Positions 32,956 to 42,060 of a stretch of 64,000 bases of DNA are shown here, in pieces. Origin of the DNA: JACRLW01 sp046349595 (GTDB taxonomy: Bacteria; Planctomycetota; UBA1135; UBA2386); assembly GCA_046349595.1 (NCBI GenBank), contig JAXMCA010000001.1, forward strand, positions 930,001 through 994,000. Reading direction: 5' to 3'. Within the stretch, counting starts at the first letter, position 1, and each line of letters opens with the position of its first letter. The position numbers and the translations under genes were made by a program. The notes below the pieces were generated by a model, which ran no database searches, was not told the DNA's origin, and saw only the letters and a program-made list of their open reading frames with translations.

Positions 32956-34284
32956 GTGGCGAACCTCCTCCTGACCGTCGCGCTGCTCCTGCAGCAATCT
33001 CCCGTCGCGCCGCAGGCACCCTCGGTCCCTCCGAAGAGCCCCTCGACCTTCAGCCAGGTCGTGGTCGAGCACTTCGCCGCGTGGGATCGCGACGGCAATG
33101 GCGAGCTGGGTGCCGACGAGATCGACGCGCTGTGCGTCGACCCGAAGATCACCGGCGAGGAGGCCGCGGCGGCGGCGGCGATCAAGCGCATCGTGCGCAG
33201 CGGCAAGTTCGCCGTGCCGACGCTGAACCTCGGGTATCTCGGCGCGTCGCCGAAGCCGGCGACGAAGCCGTCCACGAAGGATCCCGTCGCCGAGGGAGGT
33301 GCGGGGACCGAAGCCGGTTCGACGGGACCCGACGCTGCCAAGAGCCCCGATCCGCAGGATCGCCGCGACTCCGGCGAGCAGCCGGGCACGAGCCTGAAGA
33401 CGCCGAACTTCCAGGCGAGCTACGTCAGCAGTCTGCGTCGCATCCGCAGCGCGAAGCGGGACCTGTTCCTCGACGACACGCCCGACCTCGACCACTGCCA
33501 CCAGGGACCGCTCGGCGACTGCTACTTCGTCGCCGCCGTCGGCGCGGCGGTGCACCGCGACAGCGCGGCCGTGAAGCAGATGGTCCAGGCGCACGAAGGC
33601 GGCGGCTACGACGTCCATTTCGCCGACGGCAGCGCGATCCGACTCGCACCGCTGACCGATGCCGAGGTGGCCCTGTCGGGCACGACCGGCGACGAGGGTC
33701 TGTGGCTCCCCGTCCTCGAGAAAGCCCTGGGCTCGCTGCGGCACGAGTCCAATCCGAAGCGCTACGCGATGGAGAGCGCGACCGATGCGATCGCCAAGGG
33801 CGGTTCCACGGCGACCATCCTGCGCATGCTGACCGGTCACGAGACGACGCGCATCGCGTTGAAGAAGCGGCAGCGCGGCACCGTGCCCGGGCCCGACGGC
33901 AAGCCGGTGCCCAAGCCGCCGATTCCGGCCGGCGACGTCGACACGCTGGCCGCGAAGGTGCGCACCGAACTCGGCGCCGCGCTCGCGCAGAAGCGGCTCG
34001 CGGCATGCAGCACCGGCACGGAGAAGCAGCCTCCGGGGATCAGCGGCAAGCACGCCTATGCGGTGCTCGCCTTCGATGCCGACAAGGACGAGCTGACGCT
34101 GTGGAACCCGCACGGCAATCGCTTCCAGCCCAAGGGTGAGGCCGGTCTGGCGCACGGCTATGCGACGCGTGCGGGCGTGTTCGTGATCCCGGTGCGCGAT
34201 TTCGTGCAGGTCTTCGGCGGTGTGGCCCTCGAGACCGATCGAGCGCTGACGGCGTCGAGCGAGAAGAGCGGGAAGAAGGGCTGA
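32956..34284 (+). CDS. Calpain-like cysteine protease with EF-hand
   Basis: A 442-residue protein (GTG start at 32956), probably exported: the N-terminus ANLLLTVALLLQQ looks like a short signal segment. An EF-hand calcium loop DRDGNGELGADE lies at about 43-54. After a Pro/Ser-rich linker comes a C2-family papain-fold domain with the Cys motif GPLGDCYFVAAV (about 185-196), the His motif GKHAYAVLAFD (about 364) and the Asn motif LTLWNPHGN (about 382). These are the calpain catalytic triad positions. Calcium control is plausible but inferred. The catalytic domain lacks the calpain C2-like and penta-EF domains of animals. Confidence 0.85.
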   Translation: MANLLLTVALLLQQSPVAPQAPSVPPKSPSTFSQVVVEHFAAWDRDGNGELGADEIDALCVDPKITGEEAAAAAAIKRIVRSGKFAVPTLNLGYLGASPKPATKPSTKDPVAEGGAGTEAGSTGPDAAKSPDPQDRRDSGEQPGTSLKTPNFQASYVSSLRRIRSAKRDLFLDDTPDLDHCHQGPLGDCYFVAAVGAAVHRDSAAVKQMVQAHEGGGYDVHFADGSAIRLAPLTDAEVALSGTTGDEGLWLPVLEKALGSLRHESNPKRYAMESATDAIAKGGSTATILRMLTGHETTRIALKKRQRGTVPGPDGKPVPKPPIPAGDVDTLAAKVRTELGAALAQKRLAACSTGTEKQPPGISGKHAYAVLAFDADKDELTLWNPHGNRFQPKGEAGLAHGYATRAGVFVIPVRDFVQVFGGVALETDRALTASSEKSGKKG

Positions 34285-34410
34285 GCGCGACGGGAACCGC
34301 AGACCCCCGTCGTGGTTCGCGCGGCGCCCTCGATACAGTTGCGCCCGACCGTCCGCGCGTCGACCGCGGACGAACTGATCCGCCGCGGCTCCGTTTCCCC
34401 TCCACTCGCC

Positions 34411-37400
34411 ATGCGCATCCGCACCCGCGTCCTCGCCGTCGGTTCCCTTCTCGCTCTCTCCATCCCCGCTGCGCTGCACGCCCAGGGCACCCCGATCGGC
34501 TTCGAGGAGGAGTTCGCCCTCGCCCCGGATCGCGCGGCGATGCTCGCCCGGCTGATCCCCGGCACCGAGGAGCACTTCTTCTACTCCTGCCTGCTCGCGC
34601 AGCACGAGCGACGACCCGACGAAGTGCCCCCGCTCCTGCGCGCCTGGATCGAGAAGCACGGCCGCACCGCGCGCGTGCAGGAGATCGAGAACCGCCAGGC
34701 CCTGCTCGACTGGACCCGGGCGCCGTCCTCGACCGTGCAACTCCTCCGGGACCGCCTCGGCCTCGGCTTCTCCGACCAGCGCGAGACCCACGGCGTTCCG
34801 CCGGACCTGCCGGTGCGCCTCGATGCCAGGCTGATCGACCTCGAGACGCTGACGCGCAACGCGCTGGATCGCCATTCGAACACCGTCGACGGCTTCGAGG
34901 ACGCTGCCCTCCGTTCGCTCGCGACGCGCAATCTCAGCGACGAGCAACTGGTCTCGCTGCTGTCGCGCGTGCAGGTGCCCGACCTGCCGAACCTCGTCGA
35001 ACTGGTCGCGCGCGAGCTGCGCCGCAAGGACTCGCGCGGTTTCGGTGCGTTCACGATCCACGCGCGCATGACGCTCGACCAGCTCGATGCGCTCGCCGCG
35101 CAGATGCCGGGGCTGATCAACGCGCAGCCCTTCGTCGATGCCTGCCTGCGTCGGCTCGCGCCGGACGCCGATGTCGACGTCGAGCGCGATGCTTCGGCAC
35201 GCGACGCCTGGATCACGCGGCTGCAGACCTTCGCGGCCCGTCTCGGCACGGCGCACAACCCGCTGAAGTCCTTCGTGCTGCAGCACCGGCTCGCCTTCGA
35301 CCTCACGCGGGGCAAGGTCGACACCGACGTGCTGCTCGCCTGGCTGCGCCTGCCGCGGCAGGCGTCGTGGGTGAATCAGGACTGGCTGCGCAGGCAGCAG
35401 CGCGCCGGCGAGGTCTTCGTCGCCGAGCAGGGCACCGGCTACGGCTTGCCCGCGACCGAGAGCGGGACGGACCTGCTGCGCTCCTGCCTGGAGAAGCTCT
35501 TCGTCGACGCCGGCTCCTTCGATGTCTACGCCGAGTACGTCGACCGCGCCTGGCTGTCGCGCGTGTTCGCCGAGACCAAGATCCTCAGCGGCATCGGCGA
35601 CATGCAGCAGTGGTACGCCATGATCGGCAGCCCGGCGTACTACGAGCAGCTCCGCGACCGCGTGGAGATCGCCTTCCCGCGCACCGCGAAGACCGAATTC
35701 GGGCTCGGCGACAAGGTCGCGCTCGACGTCGACGTGAAGAACGTGAAGACCCTGATCGTCAAGGTCTTCGAGATCGACACCTTCAACTACCTGCGCGCGA
35801 CGGGGCGCGAGGTCGACGCTTCGATCGATCTCGACGGACTCGTGGCGACGGAGGAGCGCACCGAGACCTACCCCGACGAACCGCTGCGCCGCGTGCGCCG
35901 CAGCTTCGAGTTCCCGGGGCTCGACCACGCCGGCGTGTGGATCGTCGAGATGATCGGCAACGGCACGTCGAGTCGCGCTGTGATCCGCAAGGGCAGCCTG
36001 CGCTACGTGGAGCACGCCGGCGCGGCGGGGCAGGTGCTGCGTGTGCTCGACGGCGAAGGCAAGCTCGCACCCGACGCCTCGGTGCTGTTCGCCGGGCGCG
36101 AGTACCGCGCCGACGAGCGCGGCGAGATCGTCATCCCGTACTCCACCGCACCGGCAACCAAGCCGCTGATCCTCAGGCGTGGCGAGTTCGCCACGCGCAC
36201 CACGCTCGACCATCGCGGCGAGGACTATGCGCTCGATCTCGGCGTGTTCGTCGAACGCGAGAGTCTCCTGCCCGGGGGCAAGGCGAAGCTGCTGCTGCGC
36301 CCGACGCTGCGCGTCGGCGACACCAGGGTCGCGCTGTCGGTCCTCGAGGAACCGGTGCTCACGGTGACCGCGGCGGACCTCGACGGCTCGGTGTCGTCGT
36401 CCGACGTGCGCGGCCTGACCTTCTCGGCCGACGCCGAGACCGTGCACGAGATCCAGGTGCCCGAGCGGGTCGCGAAGCTCAGCGTGACGTTGCGCGGACA
36501 CGTGCGCAGCCTGTCGCAGGCGAAGGACGTCGACCTCGCGAGCGCGTCGCGGAGCTTCGAACTCAACGGCATCGACGTCACCGCGGCGACCTCCTGTCCG
36601 CTGCTCGGTCGCAACGCCGACGGCTACGTGATCGACCTGCTCGGCAAGGACGGCGAACCGAAGGCGGATCGCGCGCTGCACCTCGGCCTCAAGCACGAGC
36701 TGTTCCGCGACCAGGTCCAGGTCACGCTGAAGACCGACGCCAAGGGACGCATCACGCTGGGTGCCCTGCCCGGCATCGAGAGCATCGAGATCGACGGCTT
36801 CCCGCAGGGCGGCGCGACCTTCGTGCTCGACGACCGCGCACGCACCCTGCCCGCGGCCCTGCAGGGCGCGGCCGGTGCCACGCTGCGCATGCCCTGGCCG
36901 GGACGCGCAACGGCACTCGACGCGTCGCTCGCCACGCTGCTCGAGACGCGCGCCGGTGACGGCGTCTACCTGCGCGACGTCAGCGACCACCTCGCCTTGC
37001 AGGACGGCTTCCTCGAACTGCGCAAGCTCGCCGCGGGCGACTACCTGCTGGTGATCGAGGGTTCGCGCTTCGTGCCGGTCCGCGTCAGCGGTGGTGCGCG
37101 CGTGGCCGACCTGCTGGTCGGACGTGATCGCATCCTCGAGGCCGCCGATGGCGCTGCGTTGCAGGTCACCGGCCTCGACGTCGACGACAAGGAGCTGCGC
37201 GTCGCGCTCGCGAACGCCTCGGCTTCGACGCGGGTGCACCTCTTCGTCACGCGCTGGCTGCCGGCCAACGATCCCTACGCGGCTCTGCTCGCGCCGGGGA
37301 TGCCGTCGCCGGAGTCGGTGCTCACGTCCTTCCTGCCGTCGTCGTACCACGTCGGACGCGCGATCGGCGACGAGTACCGCTACATCCTCGAGCGACGCTT

Positions 37401-40400
37401 CACGACGCACTTCCCGGGCAACATGCTCGGACGACCGGGCCTGCTCCTGAACCCCTGGGCGATCGACGAGTGGAACACCGCGATCGGGACCGGCGGCGGT
37501 GCCGGCGGCAAGTTCGGGGGACGTGGGGGTGGTCGTCGTCAGTCGGGTGCGGGTGGCCCCGGTCCCGTCACCGGATCGGCGACCGAGGGTGGCGCCGTCG
37601 CCGACCTCGCCTTCCTTCCGCATCCTGCGGTCGTGCTCGCCAATCTGCGTCCCGGCAAGGACGGCACCGTGCGCATTCCCCGCGGCGATCTCGGCGACGG
37701 CCAGCTCGTCCACGTGGTGGCGCTGGACGACGAGAGCACCGTCTACCGCAGTGTGGCGTTGCAGGAGAAGCCCCTCACCCCGAGCCCGCAGCACCTGCGC
37801 CGTGCACTCGACCCGGAGAAGGACTTCGCGCAGGTGCGTCGCATCGACTTCGTCGACGCCGGCGGCAGTGCCGTGGTCGCCGACGTGCGCACCGCCGACC
37901 TGCAGACCTTCGACACGCTCGCCGACGTGCATCGCCTGTTCCGCGCGATCAGCGGCAACAGCGACCTCGACGAGTTCGCGTTCGTGTTGAAGTGGCCGGA
38001 CCTGAAGCCGGAGGAGAAGCTCGAGCAGTACGCGCGACACGCCTGCCACGAGCTGCACTTCTTCCTGTTCATGAAGGACCGCGCCTTCTTCGACCAGGTC
38101 GTGAAGCCGTACCTGGCCAACAAGGCCGAGAAGACCTTCCTCGACGATTGGTTGCTCGGCGGAGATCTCGCCGGCTACCTCGAGCCCTGGGCCTTCGCAC
38201 GACTGAACGTCTTCGAGAAGATCCTCCTCACGCAGCGCCTGGGTGGGGAGCGCGACGGCATCACGCGCCTGATCCGCGACGAGAACGATCTCGTGCCGGT
38301 CGATCCGACGCGCCTCGAAGCCCTGTTCGGCCGCGCGATGCAGAGCGGCGCGCTCGAGACCGAGGGCAAGCTCGCCGCCGCCTACAAGCAACTGCAGGCG
38401 GACGAGAAGGCGCGCGGCGATGCCGGTCGTCCCGAAGCCCCGGTCGCCGGCGGGCGATTGGCCCCCTCGCCGGCCGGACCCGCCACCGCCGGCCCCGGCG
38501 GACCGCCGGCCGCGCGACGTGCGGCACCGAACAAGGAGAAGGCTGCGGCCGACGAGCCGGCTCCCGCGGAGGCGGAGGTGGTCGAGGAACTCGCCAAGGA
38601 CCGCGACAAGGCCGACGACGCGCGCATGGAGGACCAGCAGCGTGACGCCGAGCGTCGGAAGAATGCGCGTGAGCTGTATCGCGCACCCGATGTCACGCGG
38701 CGTTTCGCCGAATCCAACTACTGGCACCGTCGCATCCAGGAGCAGGACGCCGGTCTGATCCGCGCCAACGCCTTCTGGAACGACTGGGCAGTCGCCCTCG
38801 GTCGCGGCGGGCGCTTCGTGTCGACCCACGTCGCCGAGGCGACCGGCAGCTTCGCCGAGATGCTGCTCGCGCTCGCCGTGCTCGACCTGCCCTTTGTGGC
38901 CGGTGAGCACGAGACGGTGGTCGACGGTGCGTCGTTCACGCTGCGCGCGAAGACCCCGCTGCTCGCGGTGCTTCGCGAGATCGCGCCGGCCGCGCCGGCG
39001 CCGCGCGACGGTTCGCCGATCCTCGTCAGCCAGAACTTCTTCCGCGCCGACGAGCGCTATCGCTTCGAGGGCAGCGAGCGTCGCGATGCCTGGGTCACCG
39101 ACGAGTTCGTCGTCGACGTGGTCTACGGCTGCCAGGTCGTGATCACCAACCCGACCTCGTCGCCGCGCACGCTCGATGCCCTGCTGCAGATCCCGCAGGG
39201 TGCGCTGCCGGTGCAGGGCTCCAAGGCGACGCGCGGGTTGCCGGTGCAGTTGCAGCCGTACGGCACCCAGGCGCTCGAGTACTCGTTCTACTTCCCCGCC
39301 GCGGGCGACGCGGTGCACTACCCGGTGCACGTCGCCGCCGATGGCGTGGCGGTCGCATCCGCCAAGGCGGTGACGCTGCACGTCGTGGCGCAGCCGACCA
39401 AGGTCGACACCACCTCGTGGGAGCACCTCTCGCAGGACGGCAGCGCCGACGAGGTCCTGCGCTACGTCGACAGCGCGAACCTGCTGCGCACCGACCTGTC
39501 GAAGATCGCGTGGCGCATGCGGGATCGCGACTTCTTCACCGTCGCGCTCGCGCATCTCCGCAAGCGCCACGTCTACGACGACCGCCTGTGGGCCTACTCG
39601 GTGTTCCACCGCGACGCGGTTGCGATGGGTGAGTACCTCCGCCACCAGGACGGCTTCCTCGGTACCTGCGGTCGTTACCTCGCGTCGCCGCTGTTCACCA
39701 TCGATCCGGTCGAGCGGCGCAGCTACGAGCACGTCGAGTTCGATCCGCTGTTCAACGCCCGCGCACACCGCTTCGGCAGCGAGCGACGCATCCTCAACGA
39801 GGGACTGGCGCGACAGTACCTGGAGCTGATGGGGATCCTCTGCTACCGGCCGAAGCTCGACGACGGCGACTGGCTGCAGGTGACCTACTACCTCGCGCTG
39901 CAGGACCGCGTCGAAGAGGCGCTCGCCGCCTTCGCGCGCGTCGATGCGGCGAAGGTGCCGACCCGCCTGCAGTACGACGCCCTGCGCGCCTACCTCGACT
40001 TCTACACGGCGAACACCGCCGACGCGCGGACCATCGCCGAGCGCTACGCCGACCACCCGGTCGAACGCTGGCGCAAGTGGTTCCACGAGGTCGTCGCGCA
40101 GCTCGACGAGATCGAGGGCAAGGCAGTCGCCGGTGCAGGGACCGACGAACGCACCCGTCGCCAGACCGAACTCGCCGAGAGCGAGCCGTCGCTCGAGTTC
40201 GCGCTCGAGGGCAACCGCGGTGTGTTGCACCACCGCAACCTCGAGCGTTGCGAGGTGCGCTACTTCGCGATGGACGTCGAGTTCCTGTTCTCGACGCACC
40301 CCTTCGTGCAGCAGGGTTCGGACGCCTTCGCCTTCGTGCGTCCCAACCGCAGGGACATGCTCACGCTCGATCCGAAGAAGGCCGAGACGTCGTTCGACCT

Positions 40401-40755
40401 GCCGCCCGAGTTCGCAGGCACCAACGTGCTGATCGAGGTCGCGGCCGCCGGCATCACGCGACGCGAAGCGCATTACGCGCACTCGCTCGACGTGCGCTGG
40501 ATGGAGGGCTACGGCCAGCTCCAGGTCACCGACAACGCCACGCAGAAGCCGCTGTCGAAGGTCTACGTCAAGGTCTTCGCGCGCGCGCCGGGCGGTGCGG
40601 TCCGCTTCCACAAGGACGGCTACACCGACCTGCGCGGTCGCTTCGACTACGCCTCGGTGTCGGGCAATGCCAACGACGTGGAGCGCTTCGCCGTGCTCGT
40701 CCTCAGCGACGACCACGGTGCGCAGATCCGCGAACTCGCGCCGCCGGCGCGTTGA
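34411..40755 (+). CDS. Giant secreted protein, alpha-2-macroglobulin-like in part
   Basis: A 2114-residue protein with signal peptide MRIRTRVLAVGSLLALSIPAALHAQ; I chose ATG 34411 because it starts this signal. Residues 430-780 contain beta-sandwich repeats (VKVFEIDTFNYLR, GVWIVEMIGNGTSSRAVI, LLPGGKAKLLLRPTLRVGDT) with the look of macroglobulin MG domains. A Gly-rich linker (about 1026-1053) and a Pro/Ala-rich to charged coiled-coil stretch (about 1340-1425, ending EDQQRDAERRKNARE) divide it. The C-terminal 700 residues have further sandwich-like and helical repeat parts. No thioester CxEQ motif is seen. A protease-trapping or envelope structural role is possible; family placement is tentative. 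Confidence 0.7.
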   Translation: MRIRTRVLAVGSLLALSIPAALHAQGTPIGFEEEFALAPDRAAMLARLIPGTEEHFFYSCLLAQHERRPDEVPPLLRAWIEKHGRTARVQEIENRQALLDWTRAPSSTVQLLRDRLGLGFSDQRETHGVPPDLPVRLDARLIDLETLTRNALDRHSNTVDGFEDAALRSLATRNLSDEQLVSLLSRVQVPDLPNLVELVARELRRKDSRGFGAFTIHARMTLDQLDALAAQMPGLINAQPFVDACLRRLAPDADVDVERDASARDAWITRLQTFAARLGTAHNPLKSFVLQHRLAFDLTRGKVDTDVLLAWLRLPRQASWVNQDWLRRQQRAGEVFVAEQGTGYGLPATESGTDLLRSCLEKLFVDAGSFDVYAEYVDRAWLSRVFAETKILSGIGDMQQWYAMIGSPAYYEQLRDRVEIAFPRTAKTEFGLGDKVALDVDVKNVKTLIVKVFEIDTFNYLRATGREVDASIDLDGLVATEERTETYPDEPLRRVRRSFEFPGLDHAGVWIVEMIGNGTSSRAVIRKGSLRYVEHAGAAGQVLRVLDGEGKLAPDASVLFAGREYRADERGEIVIPYSTAPATKPLILRRGEFATRTTLDHRGEDYALDLGVFVERESLLPGGKAKLLLRPTLRVGDTRVALSVLEEPVLTVTAADLDGSVSSSDVRGLTFSADAETVHEIQVPERVAKLSVTLRGHVRSLSQAKDVDLASASRSFELNGIDVTAATSCPLLGRNADGYVIDLLGKDGEPKADRALHLGLKHELFRDQVQVTLKTDAKGRITLGALPGIESIEIDGFPQGGATFVLDDRARTLPAALQGAAGATLRMPWPGRATALDASLATLLETRAGDGVYLRDVSDHLALQDGFLELRKLAAGDYLLVIEGSRFVPVRVSGGARVADLLVGRDRILEAADGAALQVTGLDVDDKELRVALANASASTRVHLFVTRWLPANDPYAALLAPGMPSPESVLTSFLPSSYHVGRAIGDEYRYILERRFTTHFPGNMLGRPGLLLNPWAIDEWNTAIGTGGGAGGKFGGRGGGRRQSGAGGPGPVTGSATEGGAVADLAFLPHPAVVLANLRPGKDGTVRIPRGDLGDGQLVHVVALDDESTVYRSVALQEKPLTPSPQHLRRALDPEKDFAQVRRIDFVDAGGSAVVADVRTADLQTFDTLADVHRLFRAISGNSDLDEFAFVLKWPDLKPEEKLEQYARHACHELHFFLFMKDRAFFDQVVKPYLANKAEKTFLDDWLLGGDLAGYLEPWAFARLNVFEKILLTQRLGGERDGITRLIRDENDLVPVDPTRLEALFGRAMQSGALETEGKLAAAYKQLQADEKARGDAGRPEAPVAGGRLAPSPAGPATAGPGGPPAARRAAPNKEKAAADEPAPAEAEVVEELAKDRDKADDARMEDQQRDAERRKNARELYRAPDVTRRFAESNYWHRRIQEQDAGLIRANAFWNDWAVALGRGGRFVSTHVAEATGSFAEMLLALAVLDLPFVAGEHETVVDGASFTLRAKTPLLAVLREIAPAAPAPRDGSPILVSQNFFRADERYRFEGSERRDAWVTDEFVVDVVYGCQVVITNPTSSPRTLDALLQIPQGALPVQGSKATRGLPVQLQPYGTQALEYSFYFPAAGDAVHYPVHVAADGVAVASAKAVTLHVVAQPTKVDTTSWEHLSQDGSADEVLRYVDSANLLRTDLSKIAWRMRDRDFFTVALAHLRKRHVYDDRLWAYSVFHRDAVAMGEYLRHQDGFLGTCGRYLASPLFTIDPVERRSYEHVEFDPLFNARAHRFGSERRILNEGLARQYLELMGILCYRPKLDDGDWLQVTYYLALQDRVEEALAAFARVDAAKVPTRLQYDALRAYLDFYTANTADARTIAERYADHPVERWRKWFHEVVAQLDEIEGKAVAGAGTDERTRRQTELAESEPSLEFALEGNRGVLHHRNLERCEVRYFAMDVEFLFSTHPFVQQGSDAFAFVRPNRRDMLTLDPKKAETSFDLPPEFAGTNVLIEVAAAGITRREAHYAHSLDVRWMEGYGQLQVTDNATQKPLSKVYVKVFARAPGGAVRFHKDGYTDLRGRFDYASVSGNANDVERFAVLVLSDDHGAQIRELAPPAR

Positions 40756-40768
40756 GCGGGCCTGGGAT

Positions 40769-41956
40769 TCACGCGAAGACGGCGCCGCAGAAGCTCACGC
40801 ACTGCGCGCCGTCCGGGTCGGCCGCTTGTCCGTAGTGGAGCAGGTGTGCCGGCCCCTCGCAGAGGCGTGCACAGACCCAGATCGCGGTCGTGCTGCACAC
40901 GCGGTCGGCGTTGTCGTCCTGCGCGATCGCTTCGCGGAAGCGCTGCGGGTCGCCGCGGCGCAGGTGCATCAGACGGGCCTCGTCGCGCTTCGCGAGCGCC
41001 GCGAGGGCGTCCTGGTCCAGCGGTCGCTCGTCGCCGAAGCTCGGGCCGATGTGCGCGAGGTCGGCACCGGCGATGAAGGTGATGCGGCGGCCGTCGGCGC
41101 GCGCGGCGTCGCGCAACGCTGCGATCACCGGTTCTGCGTCGTCCTCGGCGCAACGGAGGTCTCCGCACAGGAAGCCGGCGACGGCCACATCGCGATCGCC
41201 GAACAGGTGCGCGAGCATCAGCATCTGGAACTCGAGGCTGTGCTCGTCGCGGTGCAGCAGGATGTCCTGCGGGTGCGGATCACCGAGTGCGCGGTGAACG
41301 CGTTCGACGAAGTTCCGATCGGTGCGCATCCGACCGAGTGGCGTCTCCCAGTCGAGGGTCAGACCGGTGAGCACGGAGCGCGGTCCGCCGTGGCCGGTGC
41401 CGAGGACGACGAAGAGCTCGGCGGGCTCGTGGGACGCGAGCGCCCGATAGGCGGCTGCGTAGCCGTCCGCACCGCGACCGAGGTCGATGTGCGGCGCGAT
41501 CAGGCCGCGGGCGGTCGGGGCCGTGACTCGGGGCGGCGGACCGAGCATGGCGCAAAGGGCCTCGCGACAGGCGTCGGGATCCTCGGGGTAACCGTGGGTG
41601 CCTGCGGAGTGTGCTGGGCGGAGTCCGGCGGCGAGGAAGGCGGTCGCGGTGCGCTCGATCGTGGTGTGCAGGACTTCGCCCTCCAGCAGCAGGCCCTCGT
41701 CGAGCTGGCGCAGCAGGTCGAGGAGGAAGCCGTCGGGCAGCGGATCGCCGGCCGCGGCGTACTCCTGTTCGATGTCGGCGGTCGTGCGGGTGCCGTCGAG
41801 CCTTGCGAGGACCGGCACCAGGTGCTCGGGCACGAACACCGCTCCTTCGATCAGTCCCAGCGGGTCCTCCAGCACCAGCCCGCGTCGCCCTTCCCATTCC
41901 GCGGGTCGCGCGTTGAGGGCACGGAGGACGGGTCTCGGCAGGGGATGGTCGGGCAT
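40769..41956 (-). CDS. Memo-like protein (AmmeMemoRadiSam system protein B)
   Basis: A 395-residue protein whose C-terminal 270 residues match the Memo family (class III dioxygenase-like fold): APHIDLGRGADGYA, VLGTGHGG, LHRDEHSLEFQMLML and GADLAHIGPSFGD carry the putative metal-binding His and Asp residues. In bacteria this protein often occurs with a radical SAM enzyme and an AMMECR1 protein, whose joint function is not settled; neither partner is in this window. The N-terminal 110 residues look like a PqqD-like winged domain (LDGTRTTADIEQEY). It is convergent with the giant gene with 13 bp between, and divergent from the sigma-54 activator. Confidence 0.82.
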   Translation of the reverse strand: MPDHPLPRPVLRALNARPAEWEGRRGLVLEDPLGLIEGAVFVPEHLVPVLARLDGTRTTADIEQEYAAAGDPLPDGFLLDLLRQLDEGLLLEGEVLHTTIERTATAFLAAGLRPAHSAGTHGYPEDPDACREALCAMLGPPPRVTAPTARGLIAPHIDLGRGADGYAAAYRALASHEPAELFVVLGTGHGGPRSVLTGLTLDWETPLGRMRTDRNFVERVHRALGDPHPQDILLHRDEHSLEFQMLMLAHLFGDRDVAVAGFLCGDLRCAEDDAEPVIAALRDAARADGRRITFIAGADLAHIGPSFGDERPLDQDALAALAKRDEARLMHLRRGDPQRFREAIAQDDNADRVCSTTAIWVCARLCEGPAHLLHYGQAADPDGAQCVSFCGAVFA

Positions 41957-42060
41957 CGCGGATCCCGCCCGAGGGCGGCGGCGCGATGCTAACGCAGCCT
42001 CATCGCGGTGGTGATCCGTTGCGCGGGGCGCGTATCCGACTAGCTCGCATGCGCCGTAGG

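Noticed and set aside
32743..40716. A 2657-codon open frame on the minus strand opposite the giant secreted protein.
   Set aside because: It is antisense to a gene with a clear signal peptide, has arginine/histidine/glutamate-heavy shadow composition typical of high-GC DNA, and would also run through the HhH-GPD gene region. It is a reading-frame shadow.
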